This document shows, piece by piece, positions 21,665 to 30,075 of a stretch of DNA of 30,075 nucleotides; position 1 is the first letter of the stretch, and each line of letters begins with the position of its first letter. A program made the translations under genes and the position numbers. The notes under the pieces are model-generated. The model did no database searches, was not told the DNA's origin, and saw only the letters and a list, made by a program, of their open reading frames with translations. Source of the stretch: Monoraphidium neglectum (Eukaryota > Chlorophyta > Chlorophyceae > Sphaeropleales > Selenastraceae); the NCBI RefSeq assembly GCF_000611645.1, contig NW_014013295.1:1-30075 (forward strand), given 5' to 3'.

Positions 21665-24600
21665 CCATGGCAAAGCGTGTGGCTGCAGCATCTGAAGCTG
21701 CTGCTGTGGTTGTATCTCCCGCTGCCTTTGAGCCTGCCGCTGCTGCTGTAGCTGCTGCAGCTGCAGCTGCGGCTGCTGCTGTGAAGCCGACCCCCCAGCT
21801 TTTCGGCCGCTGCGAGACCGCCCTTGTTGGCGCTTCCCTGCGGCACCCTGGCGCCCGGGCGACTCCTGGACGCTGCCTGCAGCAGCAGCCGCCGCGGCAG
21901 CCGCTGCCGCAGCCGCCGCCTGGACCTCTGGTGCGTCAGAAACAAGTCGTTCTGGGGACAAAAGCGGCGGCGCGCGGCCATCCCCGCTGCCGCCGCCGCC
22001 CCACACCAGCGGCTGCCAGCGTGCAGCGGCGCCGCCGCGCCCGCCGCCAGCCTGATCGCCTGCCGGCGCGCCGGCGGCGCTGGGGTCGTCGGTGGGGCCG
22101 CTGCCTGGATTGTCCATGAGCTGCAGCCAGCCCACAGGGTTGTAAGAGTACCCTTGAGCCACGTTATCCAGCAAGGCGCCCAGCGGCCTGCGACAAGGCA
22201 CCCAGACGCGCGCCGAAGGACGTGGGGTCTTCATAGGGCGAGGGGCGCCGCGCGGCGAAGCACGGAGGCCGAAGGCTTGCGCGGCGAGTCCGCAGCTCAA
22301 GCCACCATGGGCGCGATGGGGCGCGCGGGGAGCCAAGAAAGCTGATTTGTTCGTCAAAGCTGCGCGTGCTCAGTACCAGGCATGCACACATTCACACTGA
22401 CTTACACACGACTGCGCACTCACACTCACACGCACACACACACACATGCACCTTTCCACAAAGGCACGCTCGTGCGCACACTTTTTCACACGCACCCCAA
22501 GCCCGCACGCCGGCACGAATGCACACGCGCGACGCGAAACACGCACCAAAGACGCACCTGAACCAAGCGGCCACCTCTCCACTGAGCATGTACACTGGCA
22601 CCTCAGGATCGTGGCCCACCACCAGGGTGTCCCGCGGCAGGCGGCCACACAGGTGCGCGTGCAGCAGCTTGGCGCCGGTGAAAGGCCTTGGGTTAGGCGG
22701 GCAGATGCGGGGGCGCGAGGCGGCCGAGACGCGTGAGTGAGGGCCAGCGAGGGGGATACGGGCGAGGGCGGGCACGCGCTGCATTAGAGGGTGGGTGGGC
22801 GAGGAAGGCGAAGCTGCGTCCCGCACTCCTTTTCCCCTCCTGCAGCCACCAGCAGCGGGGCAAGGCATCGAGCTCGTATTAGGCAAAAGCTCACCCTCTG
22901 CACCAGCCTGAGCAGCCGCAAGATACATGCGTGATTGAACGCGTGAGGCGAGGTATTCGTCAGGGCGTGCCGAGGCGCCATGCTAAGCGCTCCACGCTTT
23001 GAAAAAGGCAGCGGCTCGACCCACTGCCCCGGCTGCAGGCCCGGCCCATTCCCCCGGCTGCGGCGACTTGGGGCTGCCCTGAAACCCACGGCACTGGGCA
23101 GTTCGGCGCGTAGTCCCGCGGGCTCTGCAGTCAGGCAGCAGCTGCTGCACGACTCACCCAGGTGGTTCACGTAGAGCCACGTCGGCTGCCGCGCGCCCGC
23201 AGCCTCCGCCGGCGTGAACAGGCGCTCGAGCGCGCCTCTCAGCGCCGCGTCTTCGCCCGCGCCCGCTCCCCCCCTCGCCCCGCCGCCCGGGGCCCCCGCT
23301 GCCCTGCCGACGCCGACGCTGCCGTCAGCGCCGGCAGGCGAAGGGGGAGCCACGTGGACCCAGCTGCTGGGGTCGCGGGCGAGGGCCGCGGAGAGGGGGA
23401 TGTAGCGGCCGCCCGCGTGAACATCCAGGGCCAGCTGGCCCAGGGCCGTGTAAAACCCCAGGTCCTGCGGTTTGAAAGTTGAAGGGGTCGCAGGCAGGAG
23501 AAATTGAGGGGTCGCAGGCAGGAGGGATGACTCGGTGGGCGAGCATCGCAGGCCGCGATCCCACATATTTTTTTGATCATCACCTCGACTGCCCTCCCCC
23601 AAACACAAAACAGGCACAAACTCACTGAAACCCTTGCGCACGCTCGCGCGCGTGCGCACATACACAAACACACACGCCCGCACGCGCGCGTGCGCAAACC
23701 CACCGCACCTGCCGCAGGAGGTAAGGCAGGTCCCGGTCAATGCCCAGCACCAGCTGGCGGCCCGAGAGGGTGCCCCTCTTGCAGAACTCCATCATTTTGT
23801 CTGCGGTGTAGCTACCCTTAATCTTGCTCTGTATTTGCATGTGTTAGATGTGTGTGCGTGTGAGTGTGTGTGTGTGTGTGCATGTGAGTGCGCGTGTGCA
23901 TACCACATGTGTGTGCGTGTGCCGCTTGCAAGCGTGTGTGCATGCATTTGTGCACGCGTGATCGTGCATGTGGGCATGTGTGTGTGTGCATGAGCTGGCA
24001 TGCTTGGGGTTGTCTCACATCCTTGGGAATGCTTTGCTTGGTATCGGCCAACACCCCGCTGTAGCTGGGCAGCTGTTGTGCTGCCTCCCTCGCCTGCACG
24101 TGGGCCAGCTGCCCTAGCGTCAAAACGCGTAATCACCGCCCCCCGCACCTGCAGGTTGACGACCATCCACACCGGCTGCTTGAACTCCTGCTGTGTATCC
24201 GCCGTGAACAGCCGCTCCATAGACTCCAGGCTCACCCCTAGCTCCCGCACCAGTGGCGGCGCCTCGTCCTCCGCACCACCGACGGGGGCGGCGCCGCCGC
24301 CGCTCTCGCCCTGCGCCTCGCCGCGCGCCGCCGCCGCGGCGGCCGGCGCGCCTCCTGTGATTGACGCGGCGGCGGCGGCCGAGGTCGAGGCGTCGCTGCG
24401 GCCTGACCGCTCCAAGCGCTGCGGCGTGCTGGCGGCCTCGTCGCCGCCCCTGGCTGCCGCGTGCGTGGCTGCGCTCGCGGCCGCGGTCACGCGGCCTGCC
24501 GCGGAGAGGAATGCGTGCAGCGGCTGCAGCCCGCTGCTGCCGCCGCCGCCCTCGTCGCCACGACCTCCGCCAAGCAGCACCTGCAGCGGGGCAGCGCCGC

Positions 24601-25015
24601 CTGGTTGCAGATGCGCCGGCAGCCCAGGGCCACGCAGGCCCAGCGCCGGCAGTGCAGAGGCGGCGGCCGTGCCCTCGAACATGGCCGCGGCGCCGGCAGC
24701 GCCGCCGCTGCCCGCTATCGCTTCCAGCTGTTGCTGCAGCTGCATCAGCAGCTTCTCCTCTGCGGGTCCACTGGTGGTACGTGTCAGGAGGCTCGACAGC
24801 GCGGCAAGCGACAGCGCCTGTGGGGGGCTGGATCCCATCAAGCTGTCGCTGCTGCGGCCGGCGAGCGCCGCTGCGGGCGGGGCGGCGCCCGTGCCCGTGC
24901 TGAAGCTGCTTGCCCAGCTGCTGCCGCTCGGCTGGCGCAGATCTGCATCTGCTGCGGCTCCAGCAAAAGCGCCGAGGGGCAGGAGCTTCCTTGCCAGATC
25001 ATCCTCCCCTGACAT
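20747..25015 (-). CDS. tandem GYF-like domain protein with polyglutamine C-terminal half
   Basis: Exons 25015-24149, 23828-23709, 23464-23158, 22839-22827 (13-nt microexon), 22686-22558 and 22187-20747 total 2877 nt, 958 residues. The ATG at 25015 follows an in-frame TAG upstream. The N-terminus (MSGEDDLARKLLPLG) and residues to about 240 are Ala/Gly/Ser-rich and disordered. Two GYF-like units follow (about 260-340 and 405-505). The C-terminal half is Ala-, then Gln-rich, ending TWFTL. GYF domains bind proline-rich peptides; GIGYF/Smy2/EXA1 proteins act in mRNA translation and decay. A similar cytoplasmic mRNA role is inference, because these domains lack the canonical GPF...GYF residues. No clear TGTAA lies near the stop. 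The exon 3/4 junction rests on the microexon; without it the phases fail. Confidence 0.7.
20920..21785 (-). repeat. CAG/CTG trinucleotide repeats coding polyglutamine tracts
   Basis: Several nearly pure CAG runs on the coding strand encode Gln tracts. The longest are about 21470-21524 (17-18 Gln), 21613-21660 and 21320-21375. Shorter tracts with His interruptions lie around 20922-20950. They are in the frame of the last exon of the GYF-like gene. Confidence 0.93.
22380..22450. repeat. CA-rich intronic tract
   Basis: Imperfect CA repeats lie in intron 22188-22557 of the GYF-like gene. The sense strand is GT-rich and extends toward the donor at 22557. Confidence 0.8.
22827..22839 (-). other. 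proposed 13-nt microexon
   Basis: Exon 3 ends in phase 1, and the exon at 22686 needs phase 2. The 13-nt segment GAGGGGAAAAGGA is flanked by an acceptor (ggctgcag) and a donor (GTGCGG). It restores the frame and adds GEKE, making unit 2 the same length as unit 1 from its Trp onward. The support is phase and alignment only. Confidence 0.5.
23840..23990. repeat. GT-rich intronic tract
   Basis: TG repeats (purest 23864-23880) lie in intron 23829-24148 of the GYF-like gene. The sense strand is CA-rich and located toward the acceptor. Confidence 0.85.
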
Positions 25016-26789
25016 TGGTGCCCTGCTGGCGCCGCCCCCGGGGCCGCTCAGCAGTCGCTATCCTGCCCCGGCCCGCCGGGCGCAGCGGGCAGCCGGTAGC
25101 CCAAGTGCAAACTGCCCACGTCTACGGGAGGCTGCACAGCGGTCTCTTTGGGCTTGCACCAGGTGACCCCTGACGGCGCGTGTTGGTCGGCCGCTCCGCT
25201 GTGCTGCGTCACACAGGCGCGCGCCGCACTGCGCGTTGGGCGTGCGACGCAAGGTCCAGAGCAACGGGTGAACAGAATGGCGACGAAAGCAAAGCCCTGC
25301 GTTGCCGTTCGCCCTTGCTGTAGCAGGCTGACGCTCGGCCTGTGTTGTAACAATCAGACCTGGAGTGCTGGACGGACGCCGTGAAAACGCGCGGTGATAT
25401 ATGAGTGTCTTGAACGCTGTTTGGAAAACGCACCGCGCGAGCAGCTTCACAGCTCAAACTCCGCTTGACAACGTGCCGGAGGTTCAGGATGTGAAGTGTT
25501 CTGCTCACTGTCGCGGGTGGACAGCTTGCGCGCCCGAAATCGCGGTGTTATGCAGGTTACAGAGACAGCAGGCAGCAGCGTGCGCGGTGCTGGTTGCTGG
25601 ATTACGGCGTGGGTGACATGAGGGTTGTGGCTGGCGATGCACTGGAAGTGAGGGGGCCTTGTCCAGGGAGCGCGTCCGAAGTGTCCGCGAGGCCGGACGC
25701 ATGGAAGATAAGGCTCCTCTTGACCCTTCCACTCGGCGCTGTCAACCATCATCGCAACCTGCGCCCTGCACCTGTACCCTGCCGTTTTGTAGGGGCGATT
25801 GGGCGTGCTCAACTAACGCCCTGCACCAGCCCCGGCACATGTGACCGCCGGCCGCATGATGAGCTCCTCCTAGTGCATCAGTGCTAGTAAGGTCTACATC
25901 TACCTGCTGCCTCCATTTGCAAGCGGCCGGCTGGCAGGATGAGGACTGAACGATGCAGGGCACATCGGTCAGCGGAGCGGCTCTGTTATCTCTACTCAGT
26001 GCTCAACAACATGCTTGCACTGCCAGATTTGGTGGAGTGTCTGACGAGAAAGCACGTGCTTCATGTCCCCGCTGCCTGCCGCAGCGTCACATCTCAATTG
26101 GCACATACGTGATTTACCTGCGTGTGGGTCCAGGCTCACACTAGCGCAGTTTTAAGACTCACTGTGTGAGGTCTTGCCTGACTGTGTGGCTTGTTGGCTG
26201 ACCTCTTGGTCCAGCAGGTTGGAATCATGAGCCCGGCGAGCCTCCTGCTCATGAGATGCTGAACTTGCAGCATTGACTACCGTACGGTGCACACACCGTT
26301 GACCCATCCGCTGTGAGGTGTCTGACAAGTCGGTTTTCCAGCCAAGCCGAAGTTTGTATTACCTGTAGGTTTCGTATTCTATGCTTGTCCACGAAATTCG
26401 CTGATGCAGCACGGCACCACCCTCGCGATCTCTGCTTCGCGAGTGGTATGTAGGGTTGTCCAGGGGAGTGTGAGCATGTTGGTGTCTCCTTATCAAGTTG
26501 ATCATCTCACCTTGTCGTCTGGGTGCTGATACAGGTTGCGCACTCGTGCTGCGATGGCGACTGCAGCGATCGCTGCACCCACTGGGAGCTGCAGCTTGGT
26601 GTGGGCACCCCACACGAGGCCGCAATCTTTGAGGTGGTGGCCGCAGCCGAGCCTCTCGATGAAGAGGTGCGCGAGAGAATAGGGCACCGTGAGCTTCAAC
26701 CACCAGCCAAGGCTGCTCAGCAGTGCACATATGAGTGGCGCCTGCCCAGATTCCCCCTCACCCCCACCCTCATGTAACCGCCCGACCAG
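25016..26789. other. intergenic/5' region between divergent GYF-like and SFI1-like genes
   Basis: No exon here is well supported. It should contain the promoter of the GYF-like gene (minus, start 25015) and the unresolved 5' end of the SFI1-like gene (plus). Isolated TGTAA motifs occur on the plus strand (25346-25350) and minus strand (TTACA at 25557-25561), but no gene can be tied to either. An acceptor-like ctgatacag at about 26534 followed by Arg/Trp-rich frames may be an early SFI1-like exon. Confidence 0.4.
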
Positions 26790-29700
26790 CCGCAACTCCA
26801 ACCGTGCGCTGATCGCCGCGACACCGGCCGCTCGCCCCACCAGGGCGCGCCCATATTCTTCGGCCTGCGCTGCGCCGCGGCGGGCGGGCGCTTTCTGCAG
26901 GCCCGCCGGCGGGCGTGGCAGCCGCTGCCGCTGGCGTCGGCGCGCCTCGGCGTCTGGGAGCATTGGCAGGTGCGCGGCTGTTGGCTGCATACAAAGGTAT
27001 CTGCACACCCCGTAGCTTGGAGGGCAGGACGCTCTTGACGGGTGCAGGGCGCGGCTCCCAGGGCTCAGCGGCAACCGCCTACGCTTGCACTCGCATTGGC
27101 GCGGCTTTCGCGGCAGACAGCCCACCAGCACCTATACACTGTCCCTCCGTTTGCGGCATGCTCGTGTGCACGTCTCTGTTTGGATGATCGATTATTGCAT
27201 GACTCGTCATGGACCGTCAGGTTGTATGGAATGTGGGCCTACGCGAAGCAGACGCCCTGCAAGCAGGAGCAGGAGCAGCAGCTGTCGTCTTTCTGGTGCC
27301 CAGGATGTGAGCTCAACCTGAGGCGCGCTCTCGCGCCGCCCCGCCTACACGGCTGCGCGCACTCTTGCCTGGCTGCAAGGCATGATGTGGACTCCTCACC
27401 ATGGCAAGCCCATGCGCCGTGCGAACCCCCTGCGACGCCACGCCCTGCCGCGGCGAAACAGGGCGCCCTGGCTACTTTTGCCCCTTCGCATGCGAATTGT
27501 GGGCCGGTGGATCGCGCTGCCGCCTCAGCGTGGCCCTCAGCCGGCGGCCGGGTGGGGCGGCCCTGCACAGCAGGCGCCCTGCGTGCCCGACAACACCGCT
27601 GCCCTGGATCGCCGGCACGAGCGCGCCCTCCAACTTGCAGACTCGCTGCAGCGCGCCTTTTCGCGCCGCATGCTGCTGCTGCCGCTCTCCCGCGCGCTCG
27701 CCGCATGGCGCCTTGCGGCGGGAGACGGCGCCGCCCGGCGCGCGGCGGCCGCAGAGGCGGTGGCGCGCGCGGCGCTTGCGCGGTGGTGGGGGCGGTGGCG
27801 CGCAGGCGTGGAGCGGCAGCGGATTGGGGCCCAAAGCAGGTGTGCATGTGTGTCGTCAACTTGTTTGATGGGCAATGAACATCGTCAAGCGTGTGCAACA
27901 AGCTGGAGGAGATTGTTTGTGATACAAGTAACTATTGGCAACACGTTCCCCCGTGTTCCCTTCCGTTACTGCCGTACGCTCAGGTCGCGTGCCGAGCAGC
28001 TGCGCTCGTGCCGCGCGCGGCGCCGTGCTTTGCTCTTGTTTCAGGCATGGCGGGCGCACGCATTAAGATGGCGGCGGCTGCGGGCGTCCCTCAGCGCCTG
28101 CCAACAGGCGTCTGCCCAGCGCCTGGGGCGGCGCGCGATGCTCGGCTGGCTGGCAGCGGCGCGGGACCAGGCGCAGCGGCAGCGGGAGTCGGCAGCGGCG
28201 GCGCTGTGCCACCGGCGGTCCTGGCGCGCGCACGGGCGGCGGGCTGCTCGGGCGCGGCTGCTGCGGTTGCCTATGGCGGCTGGGCGCCATGCAGCCGCAG
28301 GGGCCATGCAGTGTGCTCTGTCGGCTCACCCGTTGTCACCCGCGGAGGGCGCGCTGCTTTGCCGGCGAGCGCGACTCGGCGGCGCAGCTGCGTTACGACT
28401 TCCGGCGTCAGGCGGCCGCGAGGGCGGCGCGCCACGGGGCGGCGCGGAGCTTGCAGGCTTGGAGGGAGAGCCGCGGGCGGCCGCAGCCGGCGGCCCCGCG
28501 CTGCGCGCGTGTGCGGTTGCAGACGCAGCGGCCCTTGCACCTCCAGGTTTGGCCGGCATGTTTCGCACAGTTGGGGGCGATCCGGCGCTCGGCGGTGCGG
28601 AGCAGCCAGCTTGGATAGACGCGCCTTTGCACGACCGGCAGGGGGCAGCAGCACCCGCAGAGAGGCGCGCAGCCGCTGCCACAGCTGTGCAGGCCGCCCC
28701 CGCGCCTTCATTGAGCGCAGATGACACTCATTCCTCCAAAATGCAATACGCGTCTACTGTCAAGACTTCTGCCATGCGGAAAGCCGCCAGAAAGAGCTTA
28801 TCGCCAGCGGGTGCACGAGCATGCAGTCTTCAAAATGTCCCAGCACCTGCGGCGGCTGCAGAGAGGTTGGCGGCGGCGGCGGCGGCGGCGCTGGCGCATG
28901 CACTTGCGCGGCCAATAGAGGCCACCGCTTTGGTGGGGATTGCAGCTGGAACCGCCGCGAGCGAACAAACGGAGGCGCCACGCCAGGCCCGGGACGCCCG
29001 CCATGCTGCAAAGCTGGCCGCTTTGGACGCGTCTTCAGCGTCCGTCCCGCCAGCTGCTGCTGCCAAGTTTGAAGCGGCGGCACGGGCGCGCGGTCCGGAC
29101 ATGGCTGTCGTGCCGGTGCCATGGGCAGCAGCGGCAATTGACACTTCCTGCTTCGCAGCGCCGGCGCAGCGAGCAGGTGGTCTGCGCCGGCGACATCTGC
29201 GGGTCGCAGCAGCAGTGGGCGGCGGCGGTCGGGATAGGGCAGGTGATGATGGTGGAACAGCCGACGCAGCGTCGTCTGAGCCGCGGACGGCGGTTGCGCG
29301 GCGTGCGCATGTGAGCAGTCGGCGGGCGGCGAGCGGCTTGGTGTTACGCCGGCCAAGAAAATTGTCGGTGCAGCGGCAGCAGCGCCTGCGACGCCTGCCG
29401 CCACCGCAACCACCACCGCTGCAGCACCCGCAGCCTCCACAGCTGCACTCGCAGCAACGACTTCTGCAGTCTGACAACCGCCAGCAGCCGGAACTGCTGC
29501 AGCCGGCGCTGTTGGGAGAGCATGAGCAGCCCCCCACGCAGGGGTTGCTGCTCGATGTTCCACGGCAGGCGAGCGCACTTGCAGCCATCTGCTTCCAGCA
29601 ATGGCACGCCGCATTGCAGCAGACCCGGTTGGCAGAGCAGTCGCTCGAGCACTCGGCCGCACGTCGCTCACGGCGCCTTGCCGCCCGCTGCTTTGACGCC

Positions 29701-30075
29701 TGGCGAGCGGCCGCCGGCGAAGCGGCGCGGCTGCGGGCGCGGCGGGCCGAGGTCGACCGCGCCAGCCGGGCGCGGCGGCTCGCGGCGGCGCTGCATCGTT
29801 GGCATGCGCTGTGCCGAGGCCGGCGTCACGCGCGGGCACGGGTAGATTCCTTGCAAAGCTGCCACACGCGGCGGCGCCTGGCTGCAGCGCTTGCAGCTTG
29901 GCGGTGCGAGGCGCGCTGGCGGCGGCGGCGGCGATCGGCGGTGGCGCGGCTTCAGCGCGCGGCGGCGACGCGGTTGCTGCGGCGCTGCGCGGCGGCGTGG
30001 GCGGCGCGCGTGGCGTGGAGCCGGCGGGTGAGGGCGCTCGCAGCCCGCCTGGCCGCCGCGCGGGCGGCCCGGGCG
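26790..30075 (+). CDS. SFI1-like centrin-binding repeat protein (partial, runs off the right edge)
   Basis: Proposed exons are about 26790-26969, 27409-27839 and 27984 to the window end. The 27839/27984 join is phase-matched (phase 2). The translation is Arg/Ala/Leu/Trp-rich helix with repeats of the Sfi1 type, such as LPLSRALAAWRLAAG, RALLLFQAWRAHALRW and RCFDAWRAAAGEAARLRARR. Repeat Trp codons at 27508, 27706, 28048 and 28147 are 66, 66 (across the intron) and 33 residues apart; those at 29602-29998 are exactly 33 apart. Sfi1 repeats form a long helix that binds centrins at centrosomes or basal bodies. Between about 28260 and 29340 the +1 frame stays open but is Ala/Pro-rich, while another frame has Trp repeats and higher GC3. 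Introns or a frameshift there are unresolved. The start codon is not identified. Confidence 0.62.
29578..30060 (+). other. five SFI1-type repeats with exact 33-residue period
   Basis: Trp codons at 29602, 29701, 29800, 29899 and 29998 are each 99 nt apart in one frame. The cores are AAICFQQWHAALQQ, LAARCFDAWRAAAG, RLAAALHRWHALCR, RLAAALAAWRCEAR and LLRRCAAAWAARVAW. The F/A-x-x-W core with basic surroundings and 33-residue spacing is the Sfi1 pattern. The repeats continue beyond the window edge. Confidence 0.8.

Larger units (their letters stand above)
22558..24230 (-). other. duplicated GYF-like domain region
   Basis: Unit 1 begins SMERLFTADTQQEFKQPVWM and continues VVNLQSKIKGSYTADKMMEF. Unit 2 begins ALERLFTPAEAAGARQPTWL and continues YVNHLGGEKEPFTGAKLL. 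They align without gaps from the Trp for 20 residues. Both then share a C/G-R/T-L turn, LV.G.D, and a later LG.L..DV/NV block. In each unit an intron cuts 7 codons after the start of the Trp motif (phase 0 in unit 1, phase 1 in unit 2). This is an internal duplication, seen directly in the translated exons. The final part of unit 2 runs into exon 22187-20747. Confidence 0.68.

Noticed and set aside
20761..22119. 452-codon plus-strand frame rich in Ala, Cys and Leu
   Set aside because: It is the antisense of the CAG-repeat exon. The Ala/Leu/Cys runs are the complement of polyglutamine codons.
24000..25166. 388-codon plus-strand frame
   Set aside because: It is antisense to the first exon and an intron of the GYF-like gene, is low complexity and has no domain.
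26502..27131. 209-codon minus-strand frame with two hydrophobic stretches
   Set aside because: It looks membrane-like. However, the plus strand here carries an SFI1-type repeat (WQPLPLASARLGVW, the same 13-residue Trp spacing as at 27469-27508) with proper splice sites. I recognise no family for the minus frame, so it is probably a GC-rich shadow.
28760..29839. 359-codon minus-strand open frame
   Set aside because: It is antisense to the SFI1-like repeats and is low-complexity Ala/Pro/Arg sequence with no domain. Stops are rare in this GC-rich DNA.
1..30075. CRISPR arrays, tRNA/rRNA genes, transposon ORFs
   Set aside because: None seen. The repeats present are microsatellites, one 8-bp minisatellite and coding CAG runs.

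Overview
The window looks like nuclear DNA of a flagellated or flagella-gene-retaining green alga (Chlorophyta, Chlamydomonadales/Sphaeropleales type). The evidence is very high GC, intron-dense genes with short GT-AG introns, TGTAA polyadenylation signals, GT/CA dinucleotide tracts in introns, alanine- and glutamine-rich proteins, and a recognisable IFT74 gene. The species cannot be named from the sequence. All exon models here were built by hand from open frames, splice consensus and matching intron phases, without transcripts. LAYOUT: 1-376 is the last intron and last coding exon of a plus-strand gene entering from the left. 1611-14426 (minus) is one 18-exon gene whose splice phases all close, giving about 2660 residues: signal peptide, kelch-like ectodomain, a long Pmp-like parallel beta-helix region, a Cys-rich module and a polytopic membrane C-terminus. 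Its 3' end meets the plus-strand gene tail to tail around 781-810. 14427-14899 is a short divergent intergenic region. 14900-18808 (plus) is IFT74, an intraflagellar transport complex B core subunit (10 exons, about 634 residues). 18809-20746 is mostly non-coding, with a possible small transcription unit at about 19.7-20.3 kb. 20747-25015 (minus) is a six-exon gene (about 958 residues) with two tandem GYF-like domains, one apparently completed by a 13-nt microexon, and a long polyglutamine tail. 25016-26789 is intergenic or unresolved 5' sequence. From about 26790 to the right edge (plus) lies a partial SFI1-like gene, with Trp-centred repeats spaced exactly 33 residues apart in several stretches. 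HOW THEY RELATE: IFT74 (cilium) and the SFI1-like protein (centrin-binding, basal body/centrosome) are both ciliary-apparatus genes. The giant membrane protein shares a possible bidirectional promoter with IFT74 and could be a surface or ciliary-membrane receptor, but that is inference. The least described items are the kelch/Pmp-helix/polytopic architecture, the strand-polar GT...CA repeats at intron ends (potential RNA hairpins joining splice sites), the duplicated GYF-like domain with a microexon, and the inverted-repeat convergent polyadenylation site.
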